Of a stretch of DNA of 49,669 bases, positions 1 through 8,607 are shown piece after piece. The translations under genes and the position numbers were made by a program. Source of the stretch: Bacteroidales bacterium (lineage in GTDB: Bacteria; Bacteroidota; Bacteroidia; Bacteroidales; FEN-979); contig JACZJJ010000053.1 in the NCBI GenBank assembly GCA_014860625.1, positions 1-49,669 on the forward strand, in the 5' to 3' direction. Position 1 is the first letter of the stretch. Each line of letters begins with the position of its first letter. The notes under the pieces are model-generated. The model was not told where the DNA came from. It did not search any database and saw nothing but the letters and a program-made list of their open reading frames with translations.

Positions 1-316
1 TCAAAATGCCATCAAAGAGATGGAGGAGAATGAAAGGGATCTGATCAATAAGCAGGTCACAAAAGAGTCGCTCATGCGGCAGCAGCAGATCCTGACTCGT
101 CTGCTCGAATCGGAAAAAGCAGAACAGGTTCGGGAGCAACAGGAGAAAAGAGAATCGGATGAAGCAAAAAATCAAAAATATAGTAACCCGGAGCAAAAAT
201 TTGAGTATAAGAAGTACTCTGTGGGTGGTTCAGACTTGTTAAAATACAAAGCACTTCCTGTAAGCCACTTCTACAAAGATAAGTCAATGAGGTACTTGAT
301 TCAAATTAGCAAATAG
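1..316 (+). CDS. C-terminal end of a DUF4175-like large protein (5' truncated)
   Basis: The reading frame is open to the left edge of the window, so this is the tail of a longer gene; the first internal ATG at 20 is not a credible start. The visible part is about 104 residues, begins with a highly charged, probably coiled-coil stretch rich in Glu, Lys, Gln and Arg (about 50 residues), and ends with a more ordinary Tyr/Lys-rich tail. The order (this tail, small ATPase, ybeY, mnmG) is one I associate with Bacteroidota, where the first gene is the very large membrane protein DUF4175, whose C-terminus has a similar Lys/Glu/Gln-rich character. Family assignment therefore rests on tail composition and synteny; the N-terminal membrane part is outside the window. 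Function unknown. Confidence 0.6.
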   Translation, partial: QNAIKEMEENERDLINKQVTKESLMRQQQILTRLLESEKAEQVREQQEKRESDEAKNQKYSNPEQKFEYKKYSVGGSDLLKYKALPVSHFYKDKSMRYLIQISK

Positions 317-317
317 C

Positions 318-782
318 ATGACGACAAATAGCGACATCATTTCAATTCGCTCAAACGAAGAACTTAACAGGCTTGAGAGGTTTATAGAAGAGATCCTGGA
401 CTATTACAATATACCGGGCGAGTATTTCGGAAATATATTTCTTGCTGTAACAGAGGCGGTTCAACTGAGTTTGAAAAATGAGGGAGAAGTAACTGTGGAA
501 ATGAAAAAGAGTCGGAAGGGGGTTTCTTTCAGCATTACTCAACATAAGGCAACGGACCAGGAGCTGGATGAACTGGACAGGGCGATTGCAAAACATACCT
601 TCGCCAGGGAGACTTTTATCATTCGTTCTCTGGCCGATGAGGCCGAATTACTGAGAGATGGCAAAACAATTGTACTCAGGTTTCATATCACGGGAATTAA
701 TCTGGAGCGATCGCTTTTACGATCCGAAAAGTTGAAGAGTTACCTTACCAGGAAGGAAAAGGTAGTGGATACGAATGAATGA
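318..782 (+). CDS. Anti-sigma-factor-type ATP-binding protein (HATPase, RsbW/SpoIIAB-like)
   Basis: A 154-residue protein starting two bases after the preceding stop and overlapping ybeY by 8 bases, so very probably cotranscribed. The N-terminal half (IEEILDYYNIP, then GNIFLAVTEAVQLSL around residues 34-50) resembles the helix carrying the N-box of GHKL ATPases of the serine-kinase/anti-sigma class. The usual Asn of the N-box (EAVxNA) is not present (TEAVQLSL), and no clear G1 DxGxG box is visible, so ATP hydrolysis or kinase activity is doubtful. Proteins of this kind, located between DUF4175 and ybeY, are common in Bacteroidota; their partner is unknown to me. No anti-sigma antagonist or sigma factor gene is adjacent. 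Confidence 0.6.
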   Translation: MTTNSDIISIRSNEELNRLERFIEEILDYYNIPGEYFGNIFLAVTEAVQLSLKNEGEVTVEMKKSRKGVSFSITQHKATDQELDELDRAIAKHTFARETFIIRSLADEAELLRDGKTIVLRFHITGINLERSLLRSEKLKSYLTRKEKVVDTNE

Positions 783-1209
783 GAAAGCCATACAGTTTTT
801 TACTGAGGATATTCAATATCAGATCAAAGGAAAGGGGATTCTGCGCAGGGGAATCGTGCAACTGATAGAAGAGAAGAGTTATCGGTTAGGCACTGTAAAC
901 ATCATTATTTGCAGCGATACATTTTTGAAGGGGTATAATAAAAAGTACCTGAATCACGATTACTATACAGATGTAGTGGCATTTGACCTTTCTGAGAATC
1001 CGGAGGAAATCCGGGGAGAGGTCTATATTTCGCTGGACAGGGTTCGGGAAAATGCCCGAATTTTTCGCGATACAGTACCAAAAGAACTGGCCAGGGTGAT
1101 GATTCATGGCATTCTTCACCTGACGGGAATGGATGACTCTACGGAAAAGCAGCGTGAGGGTATGCGAAAAGAGGAAGACAGGTTCTTATCAACCCTCTTT
1201 AAGGCCTGA
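775..1209 (+). CDS. ybeY: Endoribonuclease YbeY (16S rRNA maturation and quality control)
   Basis: YbeY is a metal-dependent single-strand endoribonuclease acting in 3' maturation of 16S rRNA and ribosome quality control. The 144-residue length is normal. The signature HGILHLTGMDD lies at residues 111-121; H111 and H115 are the expected zinc ligands, while the third ligand position (His in E. coli) is Asp here. Upstream, the family pattern of an N-L-N-xx-xR/Y then TDVLSF appears as YLNHDYYTDVVAFDL. The start ATG lies inside the end of the preceding gene, which suggests translational coupling. It is followed by mnmG after 21 bases. Confidence 0.95.
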   Translation: MNEKAIQFFTEDIQYQIKGKGILRRGIVQLIEEKSYRLGTVNIIICSDTFLKGYNKKYLNHDYYTDVVAFDLSENPEEIRGEVYISLDRVRENARIFRDTVPKELARVMIHGILHLTGMDDSTEKQREGMRKEEDRFLSTLFKA

Positions 1210-1230
1210 TAACCAGAATATAACAGCAAA

Positions 1231-3129
1231 TTGTTCCACGTGAAACATAAGGAAGAGACACACAACGTATACGATATTATTGTTGTTGGCGCTGGACATG
1301 CGGGGTGTGAGGCCGCAGCCGCCGCTGCAACTTTGGGTTCCCGAACTCTTTTGATCACGATGAACATGACGAACATGGCTCAAATGTCCTGCAACCCTTC
1401 CATTGGTGGGATCGCAAAAGGACAGATTGTTCGGGAAATTGATGCATTGGGTGGACTGACGGGTGAGGTCACCGATGCCACCATGATTCAGTTTCGTATG
1501 CTGAACCTTTCCAAAGGTCCGGCCATGTGGAGTCCTCGTGCACAGAACGACCGCATGCTGTTTTCAATCGAGTGGAGGAACAGATTGGAACGAATACCCA
1601 ACCTCGATTTTTGGCAGGATTCTGTCACGGAGTTGCTTGTAGAAGGGAACCGTGTCACCGGTTTGATAACTACCCTTGGAATGACTTTTTATGCCACATC
1701 GGTTATCCTGGCAAACGGGACATTTCTAAATGGGATTATTCATATTGGAGAAAAACAGTTTCACGGAGGAAGGATAGGGGAGAGGTCATCAAAGAACCTG
1801 ACCGAAAGCCTGAAGGAATTTGGACTGGAATCAAACCGTATGAAAACCGGAACACCTGTGCGGGTTGATGGCAGAAGCCTTGATTTTTCTAAAATGACGG
1901 AGCAACCCGGAGACAAAATTCCCGGAAGATTTTCGTATCTGAATACACCTGGGGCTCAGAAACAGCGAAGCTGTTACCTGGCTTATACGTCTGGCGAAGT
2001 TCATGATATTTTAAAGACCGGGTTTAGTCAATCCCCTCTCTTTACAGGGAGGATTAAGGGAACCGGCCCGAGATATTGTCCGTCAATTGAAGATAAGATC
2101 GAGCGCTTTGCTGATAAAGAGAGGCATCAGTTGTTTATTGAACCGGAAGGTTGGGATACGGTTGAGTACTATGTAAACGGATTCAGCTCCTCGTTGCCTG
2201 AAGAGGTCCAGTTCGCTGCATTGCGGAAGGTGAAAGGGTTTGAACGTGCCCGCTTTTTCAGGCCCGGGTATGCCATCGAATATGATTATTTTCCTCCTCA
2301 CCAGCTCTCTTTTTCACTGGAGTCAAAAGTGATCGAAAATCTGTATCTGGCCGGTCAGATCAATGGAACTACTGGTTACGAAGAGGCAGCTGCGCAGGGA
2401 TTTATGGCAGGCATCAACGCCCACCTGAAGTTACAGGGAAGAGAACCTTTTATTCTGAAAAGATCTGAGGCATATATCGGCGTACTGATCGATGACCTGA
2501 TCACAAAAGGTACCGAGGAACCATACCGTATGTTTACGTCAAGGGCCGAATACCGGATCCTGCTGCGCCAGGATAACGCCGACTTTCGTTTAACACGGAA
2601 GGCCCATCTGTTGGGTTTTGCCACAGATGACCGCCTTGAACGAATGGAGCAGAAATATACAGCCATCAACCAGATCGTCGATTTCTTGAAAAAGACCAGC
2701 ATCACTCCGGAGGAGGCAAATCCGATGCTTGAGAGATGCGGTACGGCACCGATGAGCCAGGGTTCCAAATTGTCCGCCTTGTTGCTGCGTCCCCAGGTAT
2801 CTATTAAAGATATGGCTCAGGATCTTCACCCGGTGGCTCATTTCGTGGAGAATTGTACGGATTGCGGAAATGAAGCCCTGGAGGAGGCGGAAATATTGAT
2901 TAAATACGAAGGCTATATTCAGAAAGAACAGGAGATTGCTGATAAACTATCCAGGCTGGAGTACATGGCTTTGAGTCCGGAAACAGATTACCATCTTTTG
3001 AAATCATTATCGTCAGAAGCCAGGGAGAAGCTGAGTCGCATAAAACCCGAAACAATTGGCCAGGCTGCCAGGATTAGCGGGGTTTCACCATCAGATATCT
3101 CTGTGTTAATTGTTCATTTGGGAAGGTGA
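1231..3129 (+). CDS. mnmG: tRNA uridine-5-carboxymethylaminomethyl synthesis enzyme MnmG (GidA)
   Basis: FAD-dependent partner of MnmE that installs (carboxymethyl)aminomethyl groups at wobble U34 of certain tRNAs. The N-terminal dinucleotide-binding motif GAGHAG sits at residues 20-25, followed by the family hallmarks [12 protein letters not shown], the SxKNL region, and the C-terminal helical MnmE-binding domain; at 632 residues the length is normal. The start is uncertain: the only in-frame candidates before the FAD motif are TTG at 1231 and GTG at 1240, both inside a parS sequence, so the protein would begin (M)FHVKH or (M)KH. There is no ATG. The MnmE gene is not in the window. Confidence 0.95.
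   Translation: MFHVKHKEETHNVYDIIVVGAGHAGCEAAAAAATLGSRTLLITMNMTNMAQMSCNPSIGGIAKGQIVREIDALGGLTGEVTDATMIQFRMLNLSKGPAMWSPRAQNDRMLFSIEWRNRLERIPNLDFWQDSVTELLVEGNRVTGLITTLGMTFYATSVILANGTFLNGIIHIGEKQFHGGRIGERSSKNLTESLKEFGLESNRMKTGTPVRVDGRSLDFSKMTEQPGDKIPGRFSYLNTPGAQKQRSCYLAYTSGEVHDILKTGFSQSPLFTGRIKGTGPRYCPSIEDKIERFADKERHQLFIEPEGWDTVEYYVNGFSSSLPEEVQFAALRKVKGFERARFFRPGYAIEYDYFPPHQLSFSLESKVIENLYLAGQINGTTGYEEAAAQGFMAGINAHLKLQGREPFILKRSEAYIGVLIDDLITKGTEEPYRMFTSRAEYRILLRQDNADFRLTRKAHLLGFATDDRLERMEQKYTAINQIVDFLKKTSITPEEANPMLERCGTAPMSQGSKLSALLLRPQVSIKDMAQDLHPVAHFVENCTDCGNEALEEAEILIKYEGYIQKEQEIADKLSRLEYMALSPETDYHLLKSLSSEAREKLSRIKPETIGQAARISGVSPSDISVLIVHLGR
1232..1247. promoter_or_regulatory. parS site 1 (ParB-binding)
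   Basis: TGTTCCACGTGAAACA matches the 16-bp bacterial parS consensus TGTTnCACGTGAAACA at every defined position. It overlaps the first codons of mnmG. The same 19 bases (TTGTTCCACGTGAAACATA) recur at 3130, so the match is unlikely to be chance. ParB nucleates on such sites to organise and segregate the origin region. Confidence 0.9.
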
Positions 3130-3130
3130 T

Positions 3131-3146
3131 TGTTCCACGTGAAACA
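3131..3146. promoter_or_regulatory. parS site 2 (ParB-binding)
   Basis: A second exact TGTTCCACGTGAAACA, beginning two bases after the mnmG stop codon and lying immediately before the likely ATG (3154) of the next gene. It is 1.9 kb from site 1 in the same orientation, as expected for a parS cluster. Confidence 0.9.
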
Positions 3147-3153
3147 TACAGTT

Positions 3154-4047
3154 ATGAATGAAAAACTTGCGGCATGCCCCATCTGTAACAGGTCGGGGGA
3201 AAATCGATTCCTGGAGGGAGAAGACTATTTCCTGAGCAGGGAAACGTTTACCATCACAGCGTGTTCCTCATGCGGTTTTCGATATACAAATCCGCGGCCA
3301 ACCGAAGAATCTTCCGGAGTGTATTACCAAACCGATGAATATATATCGCATGATGCCGCAAAGGGAGGGATCATTCCAACCTTATACGGGATCGCACGCT
3401 ATTTCACGTTGCGCTCAAAGTTTCGCATCGTAAAGAGATATTCACCCGGAAAAACCCTGCTGGATATAGGTTGTGGGACAGGTGAATTTTTAAATTTCTG
3501 TCAAACCAAAGGGTTCGATTGTACCGGAGTAGAACCTTCAGACAAGGCCCGGTCCTTTGCGCAAAAAACGTACAACCTGGAAGTGAAATCCGATTTTTTA
3601 ACTGAGGTTAACCAGAACAGACAGTTTGATTGCATCACCCTGTGGCATGTGCTGGAACACATTCATCGACTTGACGAAACCTTTGTCAAGTTGACCAAAC
3701 TCCTGGATAAAAAAGGAGTATTGATCGTGGCCCTTCCAAACAGCAACTCTTACGATGCCTTACACTACGGTAAATTCTGGGCAGCATATGATTTACCCCG
3801 GCACATTTATCATTTCACAAAAGATACCTTGAAAACGCTTGCAGAAAAACATCACTTTGCCTGCGTGAAAATCATTCCTCAAACATTGGATGCATACTAT
3901 ATCTCCATGCTCAGTGAAAAATACCAGACCGGCTCCTCAAATTATGTAAAGGCGTTTTTTCATGGCATGCTCTCAAACTGGAAAGGAAGAGATCCTCAAT
4001 TGGGTCATTCAAGTGAGATCTATATCCTAAAGAGCAAAATTGTTTAA
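3154..4047 (+). CDS. Class I SAM-dependent methyltransferase with N-terminal zinc-ribbon-like segment
   Basis: A 297-residue protein. Residues 8-40 hold two CxxC pairs (C8/C11 and C37/C40) that probably bind zinc. The SAM-binding motif I, LLDIGCGTGEF, starts at about residue 102, followed by an acidic VEPS motif and LWHVLEHI, typical of the Methyltransf_23 group. Such proteins often modify sugar or lipid intermediates or small molecules; the substrate cannot be inferred here. The frame is open back to TTG 3130 right after the mnmG stop, but that segment is the parS site, and the ATG at 3154 is the more credible start. It probably shares the mnmG transcript. Confidence 0.8.
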   Translation: MNEKLAACPICNRSGENRFLEGEDYFLSRETFTITACSSCGFRYTNPRPTEESSGVYYQTDEYISHDAAKGGIIPTLYGIARYFTLRSKFRIVKRYSPGKTLLDIGCGTGEFLNFCQTKGFDCTGVEPSDKARSFAQKTYNLEVKSDFLTEVNQNRQFDCITLWHVLEHIHRLDETFVKLTKLLDKKGVLIVALPNSNSYDALHYGKFWAAYDLPRHIYHFTKDTLKTLAEKHHFACVKIIPQTLDAYYISMLSEKYQTGSSNYVKAFFHGMLSNWKGRDPQLGHSSEIYILKSKIV

Positions 4048-4166
4048 TTTTAAGCCTCAGAACGGTTTAGGTCTCCGAATGAATGGTTCAGATTACCTGA
4101 CCCTCTAAAGCGCCGCAGAATGCCTCAATTCGAATCGCGATTAATGCACTGATAAACAGATGATTA

Positions 4167-7100
4167 ATGGATTTTTCTCAAACATATAGCAAGCGTTCAT
4201 GTGTGGGTTGCCTGATCATGGGCTTACTGGCCATCTTTTTTCTGATCGTCATTCCCTGGCAGAGAGAGAGACGGGAAAATCCAAAGGAAATTCTGAAACG
4301 GTTTGAAGCCTTTCTGCAGGAACACGAAAGTCATATCCAGGATGAACTTCGGTTTGTCTCTGAGAATTTTTTGACAAACCCTTCAGCGGATTTAACAAAG
4401 GAGCAGCTGGCTGCAATTCCCAATCCTGACGACAGGGAGTTGACCTTGCTGATCTACCAGAACGATTCCCTCATATTCTGGTCTGATAATTCGGTCCCTT
4501 TTTACGCATTCGACATTTCAGGTACTGATTCTCTTCCTGAAATCAGGAAACTGGCCAACGGATGGTATGAGTTGTCTGTGTTTAAAAAAGGAATTTTTTC
4601 CATGGTTGGACTTTGTCTGGTCAAGCAGGCATATCCTTTCCAAAACCAATACTTAAGAAATACCTACACAGGGATCATCCAGGTCCCGGACGACGTAAAG
4701 ATCTCCCTGGAAAAGGGCCAGCACAATGCCTTTTCCTCAGAAGGCAACTTCCTGTGTTCGCTGGAAATCCCGGAAAACCTCCCTCCCCAACAAGATCAGG
4801 GTTGGCTGGTATTCCTCCTGATAGCCGCTTTTCTCTTCCTCATCGCATTCCTCTATCGGGTTTCCTCCCAGCTTCAAGCAGTCATTAAAAACAACTATTG
4901 GCTTTTTTTTATCTTAACGGCGGATATCGTACTTCTGCGCGGATTACAGTTTTTTGCCCGATGGCCGGCTTCACTCTATAATTCTGAGTTGTTTGGTCCC
5001 GTCCTTTACTCCTCTTCCCGGCTCTTTCCTTCTCTGGGAGACTTTCTGCTTAATAGCCTCCTGATACTGGTTGTCGGATTCATCTTTTATCAGACCTGGC
5101 CAGCGAAGCAAACAGGCATTGTAAGACCTCCCTGGAAACGATCCGTTCATACCGTCCTCTATTTTCTGGTCAGTTTGCTGGCGCTGTTGCTTGTGATGGC
5201 AGGGATAAACAGCCTGGTCATCCATTCAACTCTTCCGATGAACCTGGAAAATATCTCGCGGTTGTCGTGGGAAAGCATCCCGGCTTTCGCAAGCATCAGC
5301 TTCCTTGGCCTGGCCTGGATTCTTCTGACATTAAGGTTAACTGTTGAGACCAAAGCAAAGAAATTTCCTTTTGCCTGGTTTTTTCTGGCGATGGCTCTCT
5401 TTGCAGTGGGTGCGACTGTGGTTCTCAACAGGGCCAATAACCAGCGTGAAAAAGAACAGCGTGAACTGATTGCTTTGCAGCTGGCGGCCCGACAGAATCC
5501 GGTTACGGAGATGCTTCTGCAACAATTGGTTGATACCATTCTGCAGGATCCCCATATCCGCCAAACACTGGCAGTTTCAGGACGCAGTGAAGCAGATCAG
5601 CTGATGACTGACGACAGCACAACACGCTATCTTTTGCAACATTTTTTCAAGGATTACTGGAATAATTACAACGTCCTGATAACCATCTGCAGGCCTTCCA
5701 AAACCTTGCGAATCCAACCCCAGGGATTTGTAATCGGGTGTTCGGCATACTTCGATGAGGTGATCGCTTCATTCGGGAAAAATTGCCAGGAGGGGATCTA
5801 TTTCCTCGATTACGGTTATGGCAATGAAAACTACATTAGCCGGCTTCCCATAACCGGAAGTGAAACGATACTCTATGTTGAAATCAGTTCGAGAAGCACC
5901 TACCGGGATCTTGGTTACCCCGAGTTGCTGGTCGACCGAAGAACTTATGATGTTCCCGACCTGGCCGATTATTCCTACGCATTTTTTCAAGGCAATCAGC
6001 TGGTCCATAGGGTAGGGGAGTATACCTATGGATTTGATCTGAGCGGGTATGTCGATACGGTAACCGGAAATCTCCTTACCTCTTCCGATCGGATGGATCA
6101 TTTTCTATACCGGATCAACAACACTGATACGTTGCTGATAAGCAAGCCGCTGCCCACCTCGCTCAGCATCATCTCTCCTTTTTCATACCTGCTTATATTT
6201 ATGTTTCTGTTATTCGGTGCAGGTTACGGAATTGGGCATCTTGGGGATCTTCGGCCGATCTCCGCTCTTTCGCTACGAAACCGCCTTCAGCTGTCGATGC
6301 TCGGGATGATCATCACATTGTTCATCATTACCGGGCTTTTGATGATGGTCTATCTGACCTGGCTGAACAGCGAGAAGAATGAAGAAAACCTGATGGAACG
6401 TACACTCTCCATCCTGATCGAGGTGGAGCATAAGTTTGACAATCTCGGTAATCTCCAGGATGCAGAAGTGGAGGAGCTTGAAAATGTTCTGATCAAGTTC
6501 TCCAATGTATTCTTTTCCGACATCAACCTGTACAATCCCCAGGGAGTGCTTCTGGCATCTTCCCGGCCCAGGATCTTCCAGGAGGGGTTGATCTCAGACC
6601 TGATTAACCCACAGGCCTACCGGCGGCTTCATCAAAAACGGACCTCCATGTTTGTACAAACAGAGCACATTGGCGGGCTTAATTACCTTTCGGCCTATGT
6701 CCCTTTTTACAATACACAAAACAAGCTGTTGGGATACCTCAATTTGCCCTACTTTTCACGGCAGGATGACCTGCGGCGTGAGATATCCACCTTTTTAATT
6801 GCTTTTATCAATATTTATGTGCTGTTTTTCCTGATAGGGGCTCTGGTGACTTATCTGGTGAGCAATTACATCACCTCTCCCCTGAAGCTGCTTGCACAGC
6901 GGATCGGCAGGATTCGAATCGGAAAAACCAACGATAAGCTGGTATGGCGGAGAAACGATGAAATAGGTACACTTGTAGGGGAGTACAACAGGATGCTTGA
7001 TGAGCTGATCGTTAGTGCCGAGAGACTTGCCGTATCTGAACGGGAATCCGCCTGGCGTGAAATGGCCCAGCAGGTAGCCCATGAAATTAAAAATCCCCTG

Positions 7101-7739
7101 ACACCAATGAAACTGGGGGTTCAATACCTGCAAAAGGCATGGGAAGAGGGAGCGGAGGACTGGGATATCCGTTTAAAACGATTCTCTGATGCATTGATTG
7201 TCCAGATTGATACACTGAGCTCCATTGCCTCTGAATTTTCCTATTTTGCCCGGATGCCGGAACCCGAAAATGCCATCCTGAACCTGGATGATCTCATCAG
7301 GGATGCATTGCTGATCTATAAGGACGTTTCAGCCATTCAGGTATCATTTCATCCGTCTCCACCCGCAAAATGGGTCTACGCAGATCAGAGGCAGCTTCTT
7401 CGGGTATTCAGCAACCTGATCAATAACGCCATTGAAGCCATTGAAGCGCGTCCTGATACCGAAGGAAAGATAGCCGTTGAAACTGAGAATACAGAGGGTG
7501 AAACCATAGTACGAATTTCGGATAATGGAAAGGGGATCGGCCCTGAGGAGGCTGATAATATATTCCAGCCCAATTTTACGACCAGAAGTGGCGGTGCAGG
7601 CCTAGGGCTCGCTATTGTGAAAGGGATCATTCATTCTGTTGGCGGTTCCGTCACGTTCACCTCCGAACCGGGTAAAATGACTACTTTTACGATCCGGTTT
7701 CCGGCGGCTTCAGTTCCGAAAATGGATGAACAATCATGA
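4167..7739 (+). CDS. Large multi-pass sensor histidine kinase, NtrY-like C-terminus
   Basis: A 1190-residue membrane kinase. An N-terminal TM helix (about residues 14-30) is followed by a roughly 180-residue extracytoplasmic region, a cluster of about six TM segments (about 215-425), a long second extracytoplasmic region (about 430-670), a TM near 675-695, a further TM at about 715-735, another sensor segment, a TM near 875-900 and a HAMP domain. The phospho-acceptor box is QQVAHEIKNPLTPMK with His972; the ATPase domain shows NLINNAIEAIEA, SDNGKGIG and GGAGLGLAIV. The H-box and ATPase are typical of NtrY-type kinases. No response regulator is adjacent. Its stop overlaps the start of the next gene (ATGA). 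Confidence 0.85.
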   Translation: MDFSQTYSKRSCVGCLIMGLLAIFFLIVIPWQRERRENPKEILKRFEAFLQEHESHIQDELRFVSENFLTNPSADLTKEQLAAIPNPDDRELTLLIYQNDSLIFWSDNSVPFYAFDISGTDSLPEIRKLANGWYELSVFKKGIFSMVGLCLVKQAYPFQNQYLRNTYTGIIQVPDDVKISLEKGQHNAFSSEGNFLCSLEIPENLPPQQDQGWLVFLLIAAFLFLIAFLYRVSSQLQAVIKNNYWLFFILTADIVLLRGLQFFARWPASLYNSELFGPVLYSSSRLFPSLGDFLLNSLLILVVGFIFYQTWPAKQTGIVRPPWKRSVHTVLYFLVSLLALLLVMAGINSLVIHSTLPMNLENISRLSWESIPAFASISFLGLAWILLTLRLTVETKAKKFPFAWFFLAMALFAVGATVVLNRANNQREKEQRELIALQLAARQNPVTEMLLQQLVDTILQDPHIRQTLAVSGRSEADQLMTDDSTTRYLLQHFFKDYWNNYNVLITICRPSKTLRIQPQGFVIGCSAYFDEVIASFGKNCQEGIYFLDYGYGNENYISRLPITGSETILYVEISSRSTYRDLGYPELLVDRRTYDVPDLADYSYAFFQGNQLVHRVGEYTYGFDLSGYVDTVTGNLLTSSDRMDHFLYRINNTDTLLISKPLPTSLSIISPFSYLLIFMFLLFGAGYGIGHLGDLRPISALSLRNRLQLSMLGMIITLFIITGLLMMVYLTWLNSEKNEENLMERTLSILIEVEHKFDNLGNLQDAEVEELENVLIKFSNVFFSDINLYNPQGVLLASSRPRIFQEGLISDLINPQAYRRLHQKRTSMFVQTEHIGGLNYLSAYVPFYNTQNKLLGYLNLPYFSRQDDLRREISTFLIAFINIYVLFFLIGALVTYLVSNYITSPLKLLAQRIGRIRIGKTNDKLVWRRNDEIGTLVGEYNRMLDELIVSAERLAVSERESAWREMAQQVAHEIKNPLTPMKLGVQYLQKAWEEGAEDWDIRLKRFSDALIVQIDTLSSIASEFSYFARMPEPENAILNLDDLIRDALLIYKDVSAIQVSFHPSPPAKWVYADQRQLLRVFSNLINNAIEAIEARPDTEGKIAVETENTEGETIVRISDNGKGIGPEEADNIFQPNFTTRSGGAGLGLAIVKGIIHSVGGSVTFTSEPGKMTTFTIRFPAASVPKMDEQS

Positions 7740-8200
7740 AACAAGTCAACGTACTCTTTTTTCTGCTCGGCATGATTCTTTTAACAGGATGCCGGCAGAC
7801 AGATCCCGACGGCATCTATTATCCGTTCAAAAATCATGTTTGGCAGCGATTCAATATCCTGAAGTTTGAAATTCCAGTCAAACAGTCGGACAAACCCTAC
7901 ACCGTTGTTTTCTTTGCCAGGCACAATGCGGAATTTCCATATAAATCGCTCGATTTCAACATGGTTATGAATACCCCTTCGGGGGAAGAGCGTATCCGGG
8001 AATTTCAACTGTTGATCAGGGACAAGGATGATGCTTTTCTTGGTGATTGTGAGCTGGAAATTTGTGAAACGACCCTCGTACTTAAAAAGGACCTGTCTAT
8101 CAACAAAGACGGAATGCTGATGGTTGAACTGGAGAATTTAATCCCGCGTATGGAGACTCCCGGACTTCTAGGGGTTGGTATCCGGCTTCAGGGGAAGTGA
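7736..8200 (+). CDS. GldH-like gliding-motility-type lipoprotein
   Basis: A 154-residue lipoprotein with a signal peptide ending in the lipobox LLTGC (Cys at residue 19). The body has features recalled from GldH of Bacteroidota: an early Trp-x-x-Phe segment, ARHNAEFPYKSLDF (resembling the RN..YPY motif), and a C-terminal GLLGVGIRLQ. GldH is needed for gliding motility and stability of other Gld lipoproteins in Flavobacterium, but GldH-like proteins are widespread in non-gliding Bacteroidota. Start overlaps the kinase stop (ATGA), implying translational coupling with the sensor kinase. Assignment is moderate because the conservation is weak. Confidence 0.5.
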   Translation: MKQVNVLFFLLGMILLTGCRQTDPDGIYYPFKNHVWQRFNILKFEIPVKQSDKPYTVVFFARHNAEFPYKSLDFNMVMNTPSGEERIREFQLLIRDKDDAFLGDCELEICETTLVLKKDLSINKDGMLMVELENLIPRMETPGLLGVGIRLQGK

Positions 8201-8580
8201 AAGAATCCACGGCATTCCACCTCATCTTTTTCCATTTGCCTCACCAACTCATCCAGAGAGTTGAAGCGTAACTCATCACGGATTCGTTCAAGAAAGCGGA
8301 TCGATATGTTTTGCCCGTAGATATCTTCATTGAAATCAAATATGTTCACCTCAACCGTGAATGACGGTTTTTCTAATGTAGGCCTGAAACCGATATTGGC
8401 CATGCCTGGAAAAATAGCGGATTCAAGTTCAACGGTTGCGGCGTAAACTCCGGTAAGATGATGAAACTGTCCGGCATCAGGAAGATCCAGGTTAGCTGTT
8501 GGATAACCCAGTTTTCTTCCGAGCTGGTTTCCTTTGATAACGGTGCCGGAAATGGTAAAAGGAGCAGTCATAGGCCCCAT
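8188..8580 (-). CDS. Stand-alone riboflavin kinase domain protein
   Basis: This 130-residue protein matches only the flavokinase half of RibF: GRKLGYPTAN (residues 21-30, the ATP/riboflavin loop), GVYA (44-47), NIGFRPT (62-68) and the catalytic-type Glu in VEVNI (E77). Bacterial RibF is normally about 300 residues with an N-terminal FAD synthetase; that part is absent and there is no room for it, because the cytochrome b gene ends 27 bases upstream. The expected activity is riboflavin + ATP to FMN. It is the last gene of a minus-strand cytochrome transcription unit and overlaps the end of the convergent lipoprotein gene by 13 bases. Confidence 0.85.
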   Translation of the reverse strand: MGPMTAPFTISGTVIKGNQLGRKLGYPTANLDLPDAGQFHHLTGVYAATVELESAIFPGMANIGFRPTLEKPSFTVEVNIFDFNEDIYGQNISIRFLERIRDELRFNSLDELVRQMEKDEVECRGFFHFP

Positions 8581-8607
8581 AAAACTACGAATAATTTGAG
8601 CAATTAG

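Noticed and set aside
3130-3153. TTG 3130 as start of the methyltransferase gene
   Set aside because: The segment is the parS site; ATG 3154 is immediately downstream, and the added residues (MFHVKHTV) are those of a DNA site, not of the family.
4048-4166. tRNA or small RNA in the gap before the large kinase
   Set aside because: A TTCGAATCG-like word is present, but no cloverleaf arms can be formed; I see no RNA gene or clear promoter there.
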